Assembly: GCF_901709675.1 (NCBI RefSeq)
Contig: NC_051100.1
Location: 1,490,001 to 1,554,000 of the forward strand
Length of the DNA: 64,000 nt
Origin: Syngnathus acus
Taxonomy: Eukaryota > Chordata > Actinopteri > Syngnathiformes > Syngnathidae
Reading direction: 5' to 3'
Below the pieces are notes generated by a model. That model searched no databases, was not told where the DNA came from, and saw only the letters and a program-made list of their open reading frames with translations. The translations under genes and the position numbers were made by a program. The first letter of the stretch is position 1; each line of letters opens with the position of its first letter. This document shows, piece after piece, positions 34,501 through 51,868 of this stretch.

Positions 34501-36700
34501 CGCCGAGGGGGCATTTGGACGTCTCTTTATGATACAGGGAGGAGTTGGAATCTCTCGCTCGACCCGCGCGGTAAACACACGGCCGAGCTAAGCGGCTGAT
34601 CAATCAATTTCAGAGAGATCGATCGGCATCAGTTCCGCCTGCATGCGCACACCCTGAGCCACTTTATTGTAAATTAATCATTTTGAAAGCATCTCACAGA
34701 GGCTTTGAGTGTGTCAGTCCGTGTGTGTGTGTATTAAGAGGCTTCACTAACAAGCCATCAGTTCCCACTGCCTGAAAGTAAGCTTATCTGGGCACAAAAA
34801 GAAGCCTCACAAATAAAACTAAAACTAAAAAAAAAAAACTAAAAGGATCATCAGCGTTTGCTGCTGTTGTAGTAAATGCACGTGCCAAAGTGATTAAAGT
34901 TGCGTTGAAGTCGATTCATCGATGATGTCATTAATAACACACTTGGGTGGTCTACAATTTTTTTCTTTTCCTCCTCACACCTTTCAATGTCTTCATCAAA
35001 CACCTCCGCCTTGTGTTGTGACTGCTGCCGCGCCCTCGTCACCTTGTCCACTTCTGGCGAGGGGACGCGTGCCAATCCCCTCTCCCCCCCGAGCACGCTC
35101 ACCTGGGGCTAACTGTGTTTGCACATTAGAAAGAGAAATGAGGACAAATGCCAGGCCGGCTGGCGTTTACATCCTCCCGCCGTCGACTGCCTCTTTGACG
35201 GCAGAGTGTGAAATTGCTCACGAGATGGAGAGTCTTGATGTAAGGGGGGAGGGGGGGGGCAAGTCATCATAACACCTCCAAATTGGTGCTGCTGGTGACG
35301 TTTGAAGAACTCCCGGCGATGAACGAGTAGCCTTGACACGGGTGACACCTTGCTCGGTGCGCTTCATCTCCAGGCACCTTATATCTGTATGACGGCAAGG
35401 TGAAACCAATCTTTAATGTTTATCTTAGGTACATTTAGCTCCAATCTAACCAGTGAATTAATCAGGTCCATCGCCAGAGCTACCAAACTCCACATAACAC
35501 AGTTGACCTCAGAAGTGTAAGGTAGATATTTTAACTACTACTTGACCCTGCTGCCATTTTAGTAGCAAACACCTGAGTCCCGTTTTCCTGGATCTTTCTT
35601 ATTAAAAGCTCCAAAGAAACAAAAAGTTCTCATGCTGCATCATATGTAAAGCTAATGCACGTGCAACATCTCGTCCTAAACGGTCGCCTTGCCTGCTGAT
35701 GCACGGCCTGAGCCCCCCCCCCCAATTTCATTCCCGGACATTACAGTGGATACTCGCTGACTGACAGAGTTGACAGCTGAAAGTGATGGAGCAGCTAATA
35801 ACATGTCACTATACGTAAATCAAGACTAATGCCGCAAGACCGTCTGTATTGGCGGTGGCTCAGAGCGAGGGGTCACCGAGGAGCCCCTGCGTCGTCCTCC
35901 CTGCAGCTTGGGGCTTGGCGGTGTAAGCCGATGATATTTTACATTTAACAGTCAAGGTCAGACAGTGCAATCTATCAGCACCTGTCATTTCAGGGGAGTC
36001 AGTGTGAAGCTGTACACTGACATTTCTCTGACCTTTATAAACACATACCACACCGGCATAGGAATTCATAATCCTGTAAGCCAGAACGTACAATATAAGT
36101 ATGGACATAGTTATCATTATTATATACTGTACACGTGTCATTACGAAGGCCATCACGTGATGAAACGTTAGCTTCAACGTGGGTAGGGGCGAGGTATGTC
36201 AGAAAAGTTTCAGGACTGGCGTCACGAGATATATTTCAAACCCAGTTTTCTCCTTCAATGAAATTCTTTTCCACATGCTTTTTTATACAAAGTCAAAGGT
36301 CAAGTTGATCGCATTCCTCCTTCTTGCCAGAGGGCCACACAAAAGGATACTGCAACTTACTTCTTTGAATACGCGACAAGAGCTGACATGCTTCAACGCA
36401 TTTGGTCACAACGCCCTGAGCACCTGACGCTTCCTGGCCGATAAGAGCATTGCCATGCAGGAGCAAGCTCCATTCTCCTCTGACGTGGATCTGTGTGAAC
36501 AGGTTCAAGAGGGTAGACAACATTGCTTTGATGGTGATGCCCAAACTTACATTTGGCATTTAAAACATATCATTTGTGACAGGTGTTTTTCCATCTTATA
36601 TTTGAAGCTGGTAGTGAAAGAACAGAAAAGTCTGGGGTTTTTTTCCGGTTTAGAACACAAATACATCCATTTTAATTTGAGAAAAATACAAAAAGAAACC
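31572..36700. other. gene-free intergenic DNA downstream of kcnma1
   Basis: No coding exon was recognised on either strand. Low-ORF, complex sequence near 33150-33500, 34060-34300 and 34650-34800 has the look of conserved non-coding elements, but this cannot be tested here. A short C run lies near 35713. Confidence 0.4.
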
Positions 36701-38838
36701 ATGTACAATCTATGTACAAACATTTTGTACAAGACAGTATATTTATCAGCAGATTATATTTGACAGAGTCAGGTAGATCAACTCAGCACCATCAAAATAA
36801 TCCATCATGTCTAGACCACATCCAAAACAAATAGACTGCTTTGTCAAACTCCCGATTTGCTGCGGTGGACGACGACGACAACGTGATGCCTGAAATCCTT
36901 CTTTAAATGATGAAAAGAACGACAACAACAACAAAAAAATGCAATTTTCAATGCATTACTTAAGACTTGAGACCCAACTCCAGTCTCTGTATGTGTGATA
37001 TATTAGAGCTAGTACAACTCCCAGCAAATAAGTTAATCTAACCATTCCTTTACAGCAAAAATAGATCAACTCATGAAGTGCAATGTACAGTCAGTCACAT
37101 GACGCGCCAGAGACGATCGCTTAAGTGGACAACGTGTGCATCGTTCAGTCATCTGTACTGTAACTAATACCAACGAAATCCGCCACTTGTCGCGAATAGT
37201 TGGGCTTGACCCGGGCCCTCCTCTTGACCTTTGAGCGCTGCCTGGCACTGCACCGGCATAGAGGCGCAGATGATTTGGATGTTCTCCACACCGGTGCAAG
37301 ACAACAACGTCACAGTGAAAAATGAACAAAAAGCGAGCTTGTGTCCCTGAATGACTGAAGGATGCTCATCTACAACTCTTCATGGCACTTCAAAAACAAA
37401 CATGAAAAGAAACCACGTTGAGAAACATAGACCAGACGCCTGACAAGGAGACGCGTTGCAAAAATAAAAAGCCTCACAATCAACAAAAATTCAGACAAAT
37501 ATTGCATTAATCGGTGTTAAATTCAGTTTGCAGCATAAAGCGTGTGATATTGTGATTATATTTAAGAACCTCAGAAGAAAAAAAAACATCTGTAAACAAA
37601 AAGACGCCCAAAATGGAATGTTAACGCTGTGTGAAGACGGGGGTCATAAAAGGCAGGAAAATTAAGGATGTTCTCTCAGATAACCACATTGGTGCTAGCT
37701 TGCCATCTTTCAATCTTGATTCCTTCCATGTTGCTGCTATGATCAAATAGGAATCCAATTTCGGAATATTCTCTTCTTTTTTTTTTTTTGTTCTCTGTGA
37801 AATCTATTTGCTACAAGTGTGACGACGATGTGATCACAGTTCAAAGTTCACTTCAGGACAATGTGCATGAGGCTTCAGTATAGTTGCACCACAGCCAATA
37901 GACGGACGGACATTAAAGCTTTTCCTGGCGTGCTTTTTAGCTCCGATAAAAGAAACGAGCGTCTATACCGTAGAAGTAGATGGGCTTGAATTTACACAAA
38001 CACCGACAGCACAATATCATGTTCTTTTCCACGTATGACTTCGTTTACAGCCTATAGACGAGAGACGCGGCAACAATTTCTCTCTTTCTTTTAAATTGTA
38101 TTTTGTCAAATCAACCAAAGAAATGAACACAAAAAATAAACATACACAGGCACACACACAAAAAACAACCGACGTGGTCACACTTTGCAATAGTGTGCAC
38201 TTTCTTTCGTCTTGGGACCTAATTTAGGTCAAACACATAAGGTCGTTCAGTCGGAGGAAGCGACGCTATCATCTATTATTGTTATTAGTCTTGTAGATAT
38301 ATATTTAGATCTGTTACTCTTAAACCATTCGTTCCGTCCGCATGTTTGTAGCTAAGGGTGCTTTGTTGAGCTTATTCGTCCGGCCGGGTAAGCTTCCGTT
38401 TCAGCTTGTGCAGAGGCGAGCTGCCAGGCTGAAGATGGCGTCGTTAGCCAGTTAAAAAAATACTCTTTTGATAAAAGCATAGATGTCGGGCGGGGCAGAA
38501 ACCAACGCTATGTACTCGTCTGTTTTTTTGCCTCTATTGTGAAGGCCGTCCGTCTGTTTTGGGAAATGGAAAAACCACTAGCCGTTGCATCTCCGCCCAA
38601 CCAGGTTTGAGCTTTTCCTTGAGCAGCACAGCGCAAAGCAGCTACACTCCTGAGAGTGTTTTTTTTATTTCATCGAGGCGGTCGACATCTGGGATTGGCG
38701 ACGGAGAACATCCGAGCGCCGCCGTGCCAACCCCGTGCCAGGCAGTCTCTAGTAGGTCAGAGGAGGACCCGGTTGGCGCCCACTTTTACGCGATACGTGG
38801 CAATTCCTTTTTTAAATGTATTTTTTGTGATCCCGAAA

Positions 38839-38879
<41 letters not shown>

Positions 38880-39519
38880 TGTTGCTCAAACGTGGTCGGG
38901 ATGCAACGTCTTTCGCATCGACCTTCCGAGGCTACTTGGCTGTTTCTTCATTCAGACGACCCTCCGGATGAAATGATTTGCATGATAGCCCCCTTCATAG
39001 TCACAGTTCCTCGTTAACGTCACTGTGTTATCATTTCTTCTTTTCTTTCTTTTTTTTTGTGCAAATAGAACAGAAGTACACAAGATGGAGAACCGTGAGC
39101 CCGGCTGGCTGGAAGAGTCGCATCCGGCGGGATCTTTGGGGCAATGACGCGAGCCTCGTCCTCCAGTAAGCTGTCACCCTTAGTCAACTATTGCAAAGCG
39201 TTATAGGAAGTACTTTTTCTCCTTCTCTCCCTCTCTTGTTCGCTCTCGTCGAATCTTCAAATAATAATTCCCAAAAAGTGCTAGGGGGGAGGTGGGGGGC
39301 TGTACAATGCGTTATTTGATTGTCATTATGTACATCTCTATTGATACATCAATAAATAAAACAAAGTCCAAAGAGCATGGAAGTAACATTAAAGGTATAC
39401 ACATAGCAGGGCCAGTTTGGTTTCCTGTCCAGTTCTTATTGTCCTCGTCATCATCGTCATCATGACTCCAAGACGTCTGCTGAGCGAGCGAGCGAGCGAG
39501 CCAAAACGTTAAAAGCGGT
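36701..39519 (-). other. kcnma1: kcnma1 3'UTR and downstream flank
   Basis: Non-coding DNA lies after the stop at 39520. A poly(A) signal on the minus strand (AATAAA, plus-strand TTTATT at 38664-38669) would give a 3'UTR of about 850 nt. A (GCTC)5 run lies just past the stop (39482-39502) and a CAG repeat at 38839-38876. The transcript could be longer. Below about 38660 nothing specific is seen. Confidence 0.5.
38839..38876 (-). repeat. CTG/CAG trinucleotide repeat in the probable kcnma1 3'UTR
   Basis: An uninterrupted run of 38 bp (about 12-13 units) reads CTG on the plus strand and CAG in kcnma1 sense. It starts some 640 nt after the stop codon and before the first minus-strand AATAAA. Confidence 0.95.
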
Positions 39520-39671
39520 TCAGCATTCGTCTTCGACTTCTCGGATGGGGGGAATTAGACTACTTGTGGATTTGTACTGGTTGACTTGGTTGGCCATGTG
39601 AGTGCTCATGGGCTTGATCTGAATGTTCCGCGGGTAGGCGTTGTCCGGTTCATCTGTAAACCATTTCTTTT
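39520..39671 (-). CDS. kcnma1: kcnma1 last exon: VEDEC tail (or EMVYR in the alternative frame)
   Basis: Acceptor CTCTAG precedes 39671. Joined to the 29-nt microexon, the frame reads KKWFTDEPDNAYPRNIQI, continues through HMANQVNQYKSTSS and ends PPIREVEDEC with TGA at 39520-39522. This matches the VEDEC-type C-terminus of vertebrate BK channels, an isoform class known to affect surface delivery. If the microexon is skipped the same exon is entered in another frame. It then reads KKEMVYR and stops at a TGA within the first 25 nt, which is the known EMVYR-type end. Both outcomes follow directly from the sequence. Confidence 0.97.
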
Positions 39672-40644
39672 CTAGAGACAAGGACAAACGAGGCGACACA
39701 GACACAGAGAGACCAGAGGTAAGTCGGAAGAACAATCACGTTGTATCAATGCAAACAGCCTCGGTTGAAGGGATGGATATTGTGGTCAGCATCAAAATGG
39801 TGACAACTATAAGATAGAACCAGAAATATGACTGAACCAGCCTGATAACTTGAACTTTTTCTGATGTAGAACACGATTTGTGTGCGTGTCCATGTGTGGC
39901 CATTCATCTGTGTGGGCTTCACGTAGGTCGCCAGGTTTTTGCAGCCACGTGCGCTACATTTGATGTGTGGCGTCGCGCCCGCGGTGGGGCAAAATGTCTG
40001 CCGTCTCCTCACTTTGGACTTGTCGCCTCAAAGCAGCACATCAGGTGTGCTGCTTTAGGAGGGAGGAGAGGGACTCATACGACTCACATCTCCTCCAATT
40101 TCAGATCGGTCACGCCTCCTACTTTCTCAGTGTGACCAATGGCTCGAAGCTGGCCGCAACCCCCTCCCCCCCAAAAAGTAAGTCCCACGGCTGTTTTAGC
40201 AGGATTTGAATCAACGTGACCTACATGCGTCATTCGCCCAAATGGCGCTACAAGTCGTCTGCGAGCAACAGATGCGCAAACACACAGCCCTCTCACGCAT
40301 TGCTAAACATCTTCAAGTGGAACGGGAATGATAAGAGGGGAGCGATAGATGGCACAACAAAGCCACGATAGCAGGGAGAGTTCATACGTAGACGAACCAA
40401 AGTTTGTCAACGTCATGCATTGCAGAGATGGGCTTGGGTGGTGAGGATGAGGAGGAGCGGGAGGAGGAAGGCGCGGCGGCAGCAGTGTTTGCTTTCAAGC
40501 AAAACTGAAAGTGAGGCATGTATCCAAGTGAAGGTCGTAAATAAAAGCAAACGCCCCGCCCGCATCATAACGACGTCCGCAGAGGACGCGGTTATGATCC
40601 AACGTCAAGGTTGCCAAGTCATGCAGAATCGTTAACTTGCGTAC
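39672..40644 (-). other. kcnma1: kcnma1 intron
   Basis: Intron between the 29-nt microexon and the last exon, donor GTACGC. It contains a C-run with CCCCAAAAAG near 40160. No other feature was recognised. Confidence 0.8.
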
Positions 40645-40673
40645 CTGGGCCCATTCTATTCATCCTTGTTGCA
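40645..40673 (-). CDS. kcnma1: kcnma1 29-nt microexon (frame switch)
   Basis: Acceptor context is CTCTCTCTCTGAAG and donor GTACGC. Joined to the flanking exons it encodes N-ATRMNRMGP-E, matching the conserved ATRM..MG segment before KKWFTDE in vertebrate BK channels. Its length is not a multiple of three, so inclusion gives the VEDEC end and skipping the EMVYR end. The acceptor ends in AAG rather than CAG or TAG, which fits a weak, regulated splice site. Confidence 0.9.
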
Positions 40674-42297
40674 CTTCAGAGAGAGAGGCGAGCAAGCTAC
40701 GGTAAGTGAGTGAATATTTACAGTCTACACAGCAAATACACAAGGGACAGACCACTAAAGTCACATCATACACGCTCACTTTAAGGGCTTACCAGAGCTT
40801 AGAAATGAGTACAATTACGTTTACATTGCAGCTGACTTATCTGCATGCTTTTCACAACTCTATCTCAGTTGTACAATGATACTTTAACTTACAAGGAGTA
40901 CCAGGGCCACACTAAATAGAAAAGAGAAAAAAAAGTCATAATATTACTTTTATCGGAAGGGGAACGAACAGAAACCACCATTTGAAATTTGATCATTTTA
41001 TTCTTGTAAGACTCTGATTTTAAAATAGCTATAATAATAATAATGAAAGGTACATGAATTTGTAAAAATATGTCCATGTTTTATGATCTTTTTATGTTAA
41101 AATTATGAGTTAATTCCCAAAAATGTGGCAATATTTTATCTTGGATTTTTTAAAATATTTTATTCTAAAAAAAAAAGCACCTTTTTGACGAAATGAATAA
41201 ATGATTATGTAAAGCTTTATTCTTTTGAGAGTTCCATTTTTTTGTTTTACTCAAAAATTCAAAGATTCCCCTTACTCTAAAAAAGAAGAATTAGATTATT
41301 GTATTGTTTATTATTTAGATCTTTCTTTCAATGTGGCCCTGAATGTAATTTAATGGCAACAGTCGGCTTATCTCGTATAACAAAACAGGAAGTGCCTGCT
41401 AACATGCAGTGAAGCACCTTGAACAACAAATGTCAAACACAGCTCATGAGCGATGATATTTATCTACTTGTGTTTTTAAATTTGCACAAATAGCAAAAAT
41501 TCGGCAAGAAAACAGGCAGGTGATATTATGTAGTCCCCGCGAAGTAATAACTGTCCGGGCACAATGAGGAATCCTGGTAAATGTAAATGACAAACACCAG
41601 TAAGCACGATTTTTTTATACTTGTTTGACCATTACTAACAACGAAGTGGCGTGTTAAAACTGTTTCGGTGTCTCGTAATAATAAATGTTAAAGATTCTAC
41701 CGGTCCATGAATGTCGCAGAATGGTTAGTGTTGGACTGGAGCGTTATTAGAAATGTCTTTGATAGAAACTACATAAGAAACATGGATTGCTCAGTGATTC
41801 TCAAAGCTCCCTCTCGTACTACAGGAAAGACTTAAACAAAAATCCAATTAAGTGCAAATTTTTTAACATGTAGCTCGTTTGACCATGGATCCAGTCTCCA
41901 CTTTTCAAATCATCCCCAAATTTAGACTGGACCATAAACTTCGCAGGGAGTACAATGCCTCATAAAAAAAATGTGAATTGTCTTATGATTACTACTAAAT
42001 AGTCACGAAAAGGACAAGACAACAGGTACACCACTATTAACAACCATCAATGTAAGTGTAGTTTTGCACTTTTAGGCTACTTTCCAACCGGGGTTACACG
42101 AACAATGATCAATTTGTGAGTTCATGTAATGTTGTGATGACACAGTGGATATGACTATGGCAGAAAAGCATAAGCAAGGAAGCAGAACACAACAAGCAAG
42201 AAAACTCACAACACACAAACACACCAAGACTACAAATAAATCACACATATAAAACGTTGAGCTTGCATGCATTGGATGTTCTGTGAAGGGCACATAC
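40674..42297 (-). other. kcnma1: kcnma1 intron
   Basis: AT-rich intron with donor GTATGT at its upstream end. Reading through that donor extends the upstream frame by 75 codons (see findings). No other exon was found. Confidence 0.8.
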
Positions 42298-42522
42298 TTT
42301 TGTTTGTCGCGAGCTTCCCGGGTTTTACTGCTGCGGTTCTGCCGGTTGGAGGCTGTGACGGAGTGAACGGACGAGCTCTTCTTGCTGGAGGAATGAGAGG
42401 AGTGGGACGAGTGGGACAAGCTGGTTCGGGACTGGCCCGCGTTGTGGTCGAACTGCATGAGGCAGAAGATCAAGTCTGTGGGCACCAGCTCAAACTCGTA
42501 CGGTGGGTTGGTGATCACATAT
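42298..42522 (-). CDS. kcnma1: kcnma1 exon: [10 protein letters not shown] and serine-rich tail
   Basis: 225 bp, acceptor GTGTGCAG, donor AAAA|GTATGT. It encodes [17 protein letters not shown], then [16 protein letters not shown], the serine repeat [19 protein letters not shown] and a basic stretch ending REARDKQ. The first part closes RCK2; the serine-rich part is the C-terminal tail. It is almost identical to the mammalian channel as I recall it. Confidence 0.97.
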
Positions 42523-42631
42523 CTGCACACACGACAGGAATGTTAGGATCACGCCGAACAAATGGCCGCCAACGGGTTGGGCCTTCAGGCCTGGCAATGA
42601 CATATCATCATATTTGAAATGTTACATTTTA

Positions 42632-42775
<144 letters not shown>

Positions 42776-42930
42776 TTAGAATGGTCACAAGACACGACAT
42801 CATCTTTACACCATCGTGTCGAAAAGCGTTCCGCAGCCACCGGAAGCTGCTTTGCGTGATGGCTGGTGTTCACATGGGATTAAGAACGGCGACTAGCGGA
42901 GGGAGGCGTGGAAATGCACGCTGCCGGCTA

Positions 42931-44167
<1,237 letters not shown>

Positions 44168-44298
44168 AGCGCTCATCAGGGAGTCGAGGACGCTGATGGC
44201 GAAGGCGGTGCCGCAAGCAAAGGGCTGAGTGAGGTACAGCTCAGTGTCGGGGTCGTCGTCGTCGTCTTGGTCCAGAAACTGAACGTTTGAGTCGTTGA
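44168..44298 (-). CDS. kcnma1: kcnma1 exon: calcium bowl
   Basis: 131 bp, acceptor TCCTCCCAG, donor GCT|GTGAGT. It encodes [20 protein letters not shown], then [19 protein letters not shown] and [13 protein letters not shown] is the calcium bowl, the high-affinity calcium site of RCK2. The first codon (Val) is split: its G comes from either of two upstream exons, the constitutive one at 46955 or the alternative one at 45571. Confidence 0.98.
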
Positions 44299-45570
44299 CT
44301 GGGAGGACGCAAAAGTAGCAGAGTTAGCTGCAAGATGCAGTGAAGACATGAAGACAACTTTTTAGCTGGCCTCTTCTAAATCAAAATGGACACCACATGA
44401 ATTCTTTTCAGCAGAATCATGTGCTGTGTCCCAGCTCATCCATCAAGGAATAAAGCAATTAGAATAAAGTTGCCGTTTCATTTAAATACAGTAAAATTCA
44501 CTTCAATGTATGTGTGATTTTACAATTTACGTCAAATTATATACAGTTAAGTTGTCACACATACAGTATAATTATGAGTATACTGTAATTCCACTCACTG
44601 CTGTAATTCTGTCATTATCAATCAATGTATGAATGGTGAACCTTTGAAAATAATCGACACAATATCTCATGCAGTAAATTAATTTCAAAAGTCAAGATGT
44701 GACATATTGCCTGGTGTCATAACCATTGTAGAAGTCCACTGTTAAGTGGTATTATGATTTAAAGCAAACACACACAATACATTTATTGTAAGGATAAAAT
44801 GGAAAAACGATCACTGCCAATAAATCCTGATTTTTTTTTTTTTACACGAGACTTCAACAATGGCCTTCGAAACGTCCAAAATCCATGCACACCAAATGTC
44901 ATGCTAGTTTTCTTGAGCTGATAGATGTTCTCTCACATCATCACTCCTCACGCATTTACCTGAACCCTGAAAATGAATGTTGTCATCACACTTTTGATAA
45001 CAATAACAACAATAATTGTAGTTTTCTCCCCAGTACAGTGGTTCAATACCTGCAATGAGTGAAGAGTCTAAAAACAAGCATCACACTAGAGCTAAGGAAG
45101 ACAGTTTGAGCTTTATTTGCGTTTTATTTTGAAATCGGATTTTGTTGCAGGCTCCCTGAGTGCTGGGGATGTCAGTCAAAGAGACAAGAGGCTGATGCAA
45201 ACAGGCCAAAGACGTGAATTGGGGGGGTGGACGTGTGAGCGTGGGAGGAGGAGGAGGGATGAGAGGTGTTGCTATGAAAACAGCCACAAGGACAGAGTGA
45301 ACATGATCAAAGGCCTTAGCGAACACAACTGGAGGGCGGGATGAGAGAAAAAAAACAAACGCCAAAAAAATCATTAAAAAGAAAGGGCGCCGAACAAGAC
45401 AGTCAATTTCAACAAGAAGGAAGAATAAGAATGTGTTCAAAGTGAAGCCATGGGAGCAGCGTGGGCCTTGACTGCAGCCAGATAAATCAGGACAAGCTGA
45501 TGAGGCGACGGATGGACGGACGGGCGGGCGGGCGAGCGGACGGCTAGCGGAGGACAAAGGCTCATCTTAC
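44299..45570 (-). other. kcnma1: kcnma1 intron
   Basis: Intron downstream of the 84-nt alternative exon; AT-rich, no other feature recognised. It contains a T-run near 44830 and C/G-rich tandem (GGAC/GGGC) sequence near 45510-45535. Confidence 0.8.
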
Positions 45571-45654
45571 CCAGCTCTGTTATCATTTGTATGTTGGTCC
45601 CACTTTTTTTTTCCTGACTGAGTGAAAGCGATGGCAGCGGTTTGCCCGGCTTAT
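45571..45654 (-). CDS. kcnma1: kcnma1 alternative 84-nt exon (28-residue insert before the calcium bowl)
   Basis: Acceptor GCCATTAG, donor CTGG|GTAAGA, 84 nt = 28 codons, phase identical to its neighbours, so it is an in-frame cassette. It encodes D-KPGKPLPSLSLSQEKKSG, then TNIQMITEL. This matches the known alternative insert at this position in other vertebrates (AKPGKLPLVSVNQEKNSG, then THILMITEL). Like the upstream exon it ends in ITEL, so inclusion duplicates that motif. A run of nine A in the coding strand (QEKKS) could cause slippage. Confidence 0.9.
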
Positions 45655-46954
45655 CTAATGGCGACGAGGCAGTGCAGAGAGGGGAGAGATGGCGTCGTTA
45701 TTGAATCGAAACACTTTGCACAAGACATCTCACTGTCTCCCAGCCTAACGGCCGGCTGGCCGCCATCCCAATATAGAGCGGCTTGGATTTTAAGTACCAA
45801 AAGTACACCAAAGGGCGCAACAAGAGGAACTGGATAGTGTACCTAATGAAGTGTCTTTTCCTGTCAACTCTCTAATGAAAGAATATCTCCGAGCTTTCCC
45901 TTCTTTATTTCCTGAGGGGCGATGCTACGTTTCACCGCATGAGAGCGTCTAGCGGGGGAGTGGGCCATGCTGACGCGGGTAGAATGGCGCTCACGTGTGC
46001 GGTCAACCTCTCTGCAGGTAATGGCCGACCCGGTTACAAGTAACATTAGCTACAGCTCCTTTTTCTTGCCGGCCTTCTCTTAGCTTGCTCTCATGCTCCA
46101 TTGCTCCCTAATTGGGTCAGGGGAGACAGAGCAAGCAGTCTCTGGTGCTTCCCAAGACCCCTCGGAGATCTGAAAGTTTCATGAGTCCCCAGCACCGTTG
46201 GGAATACAGCCACTGCCATTGTTATTAATAAATGGACCCATTTTGCAACCAAGGCAGTTTTCACCCCCTTTTCGCTCTCTTTTCTACCCCCTCTTTCCAT
46301 TCCCTCCCGTCAGGCTGAGTTGCTCTTGTGCATTAGTGGACAAATTGCAGAGGATGTGGTGGCGGTCCTTTAAAAAAAAAAGAGTCTGAATCACTCACGG
46401 TAGAGTTAGTCCGTACTGTTAAATTAGCACTGCAAGAGTTAACAGTTGACACGTACACACGTTCGTGTTAAATGAAGCAAACCACAACACACAAGTGAAC
46501 CAAAATTCCATTTGATCGTGAGTTGGAACTTTTGGTAGCGGGATGATATTTCATGTTGGCCACCATAGAAGGGAAAAATGTGATGACGACAATAGAACGG
46601 GAAGTGGGACGTAAGAAAGTGAAAACACGTGTCGCTTCAAATCAATATGTATTAAAGGTATTCAAATTGCACAGTCAGCGGCGGTTAGTTAGAAGAGACT
46701 CACTCTGTGTTTATAATTTGACTCTAATGCAGTCAACCAGCAAAATATGTTTGCCAATCATTTTTTCACGTCACAGTCCAATGAAAAACATGGGATGCCA
46801 AATCTTCATGCTTTCATTTTCATCTAAAACACAATGTCAATATTGTTCGCTGTGTTTCACATAAAAAGAATCAACTCACAAAAATTGGCTTTCACGCTTT
46901 TTGTTGGACAGTGACAATGATTTGTTGGCATTTGCACTGGAGGTGACGTTTTAC
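45655..46954 (-). other. kcnma1: kcnma1 intron
   Basis: Intron between the constitutive FTPPG exon and the alternative 84-nt exon; no other feature recognised. Confidence 0.8.
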
Positions 46955-47068
46955 CTAATTCTGTGATGATGGGGATGTTGGAGCCGGTGGTGACGGAAGC
47001 CTGACGCACAAAGCCATGTACTGGACTGCTGTCTGGAGATGACCTGTCCATTCCAGGAGGCGTGAAAC
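46955..47068 (-). CDS. kcnma1: kcnma1 exon: [18 protein letters not shown] segment
   Basis: 114 bp, acceptor ATGTGCAG, donor TTAG|GTAAAA. It encodes [37 protein letters not shown]. It is the serine/proline-rich linker inside RCK2, just before the calcium bowl. The last G joins either the 84-nt alternative exon or the calcium-bowl exon. Confidence 0.97.
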   Translation of the reverse strand, partial: VSRLLEWTGHLQTAVQYMALCVRLPSPPAPTSPSSQN

Positions 47069-50477
<3,409 letters not shown>

Positions 50478-50570
50478 CTAGTGTTGTGCTGTGGAAAGCT
50501 AGCTAACACGTTTCACTTATTAGCTTCATTTTGGAGGCCTGGACTGAAGACTTGCTTCATTCATCACTCA

Positions 50571-51741
<1,171 letters not shown>

Positions 51742-51868
51742 CAGGATGACTTTTTCGATGTCTTTTGATGGGCACCAGTGAAACATCCCGGTGGAGTCAT
51801 ACCGCTTCACATTCATGTCCATGTTTTCCATTTGTTCATTACCAGGTATTAGAAGAGGGTCGTGTCTA
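51742..51868 (-). CDS. kcnma1: kcnma1 exon: [12 protein letters not shown] segment, NAGNAG acceptor
   Basis: 124 or 127 bp, because the acceptor is a tandem CAGTAG. Using the second AG (exon to 51865) gives [18 protein letters not shown] as in other vertebrates; using the first (to 51868) inserts one Ser before the Arg. The rest reads [17 protein letters not shown], then SKDIEKVIL, and the donor is CTG|GTGAGT. It is the linker between RCK1 and RCK2. Confidence 0.96.

Noticed and set aside
38559-39017. Plus-strand ORF of 152 codons with a poly-Cys stretch
   Set aside because: The Cys run is the CTG repeat read in another frame, and the region lies antisense in the probable kcnma1 3'UTR.
45081-45557. 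Minus-strand ORF of 158 codons in a kcnma1 intron
   Set aside because: Pro/Arg-rich low-complexity translation, no splice sites or family resemblance.
45780-45870. Transposon end sharing GTACCTAATGAAGTG with the MITE-like element at 10892-11490
   Set aside because: A single short match without a partner inverted end nearby; could be coincidence or a fragment.
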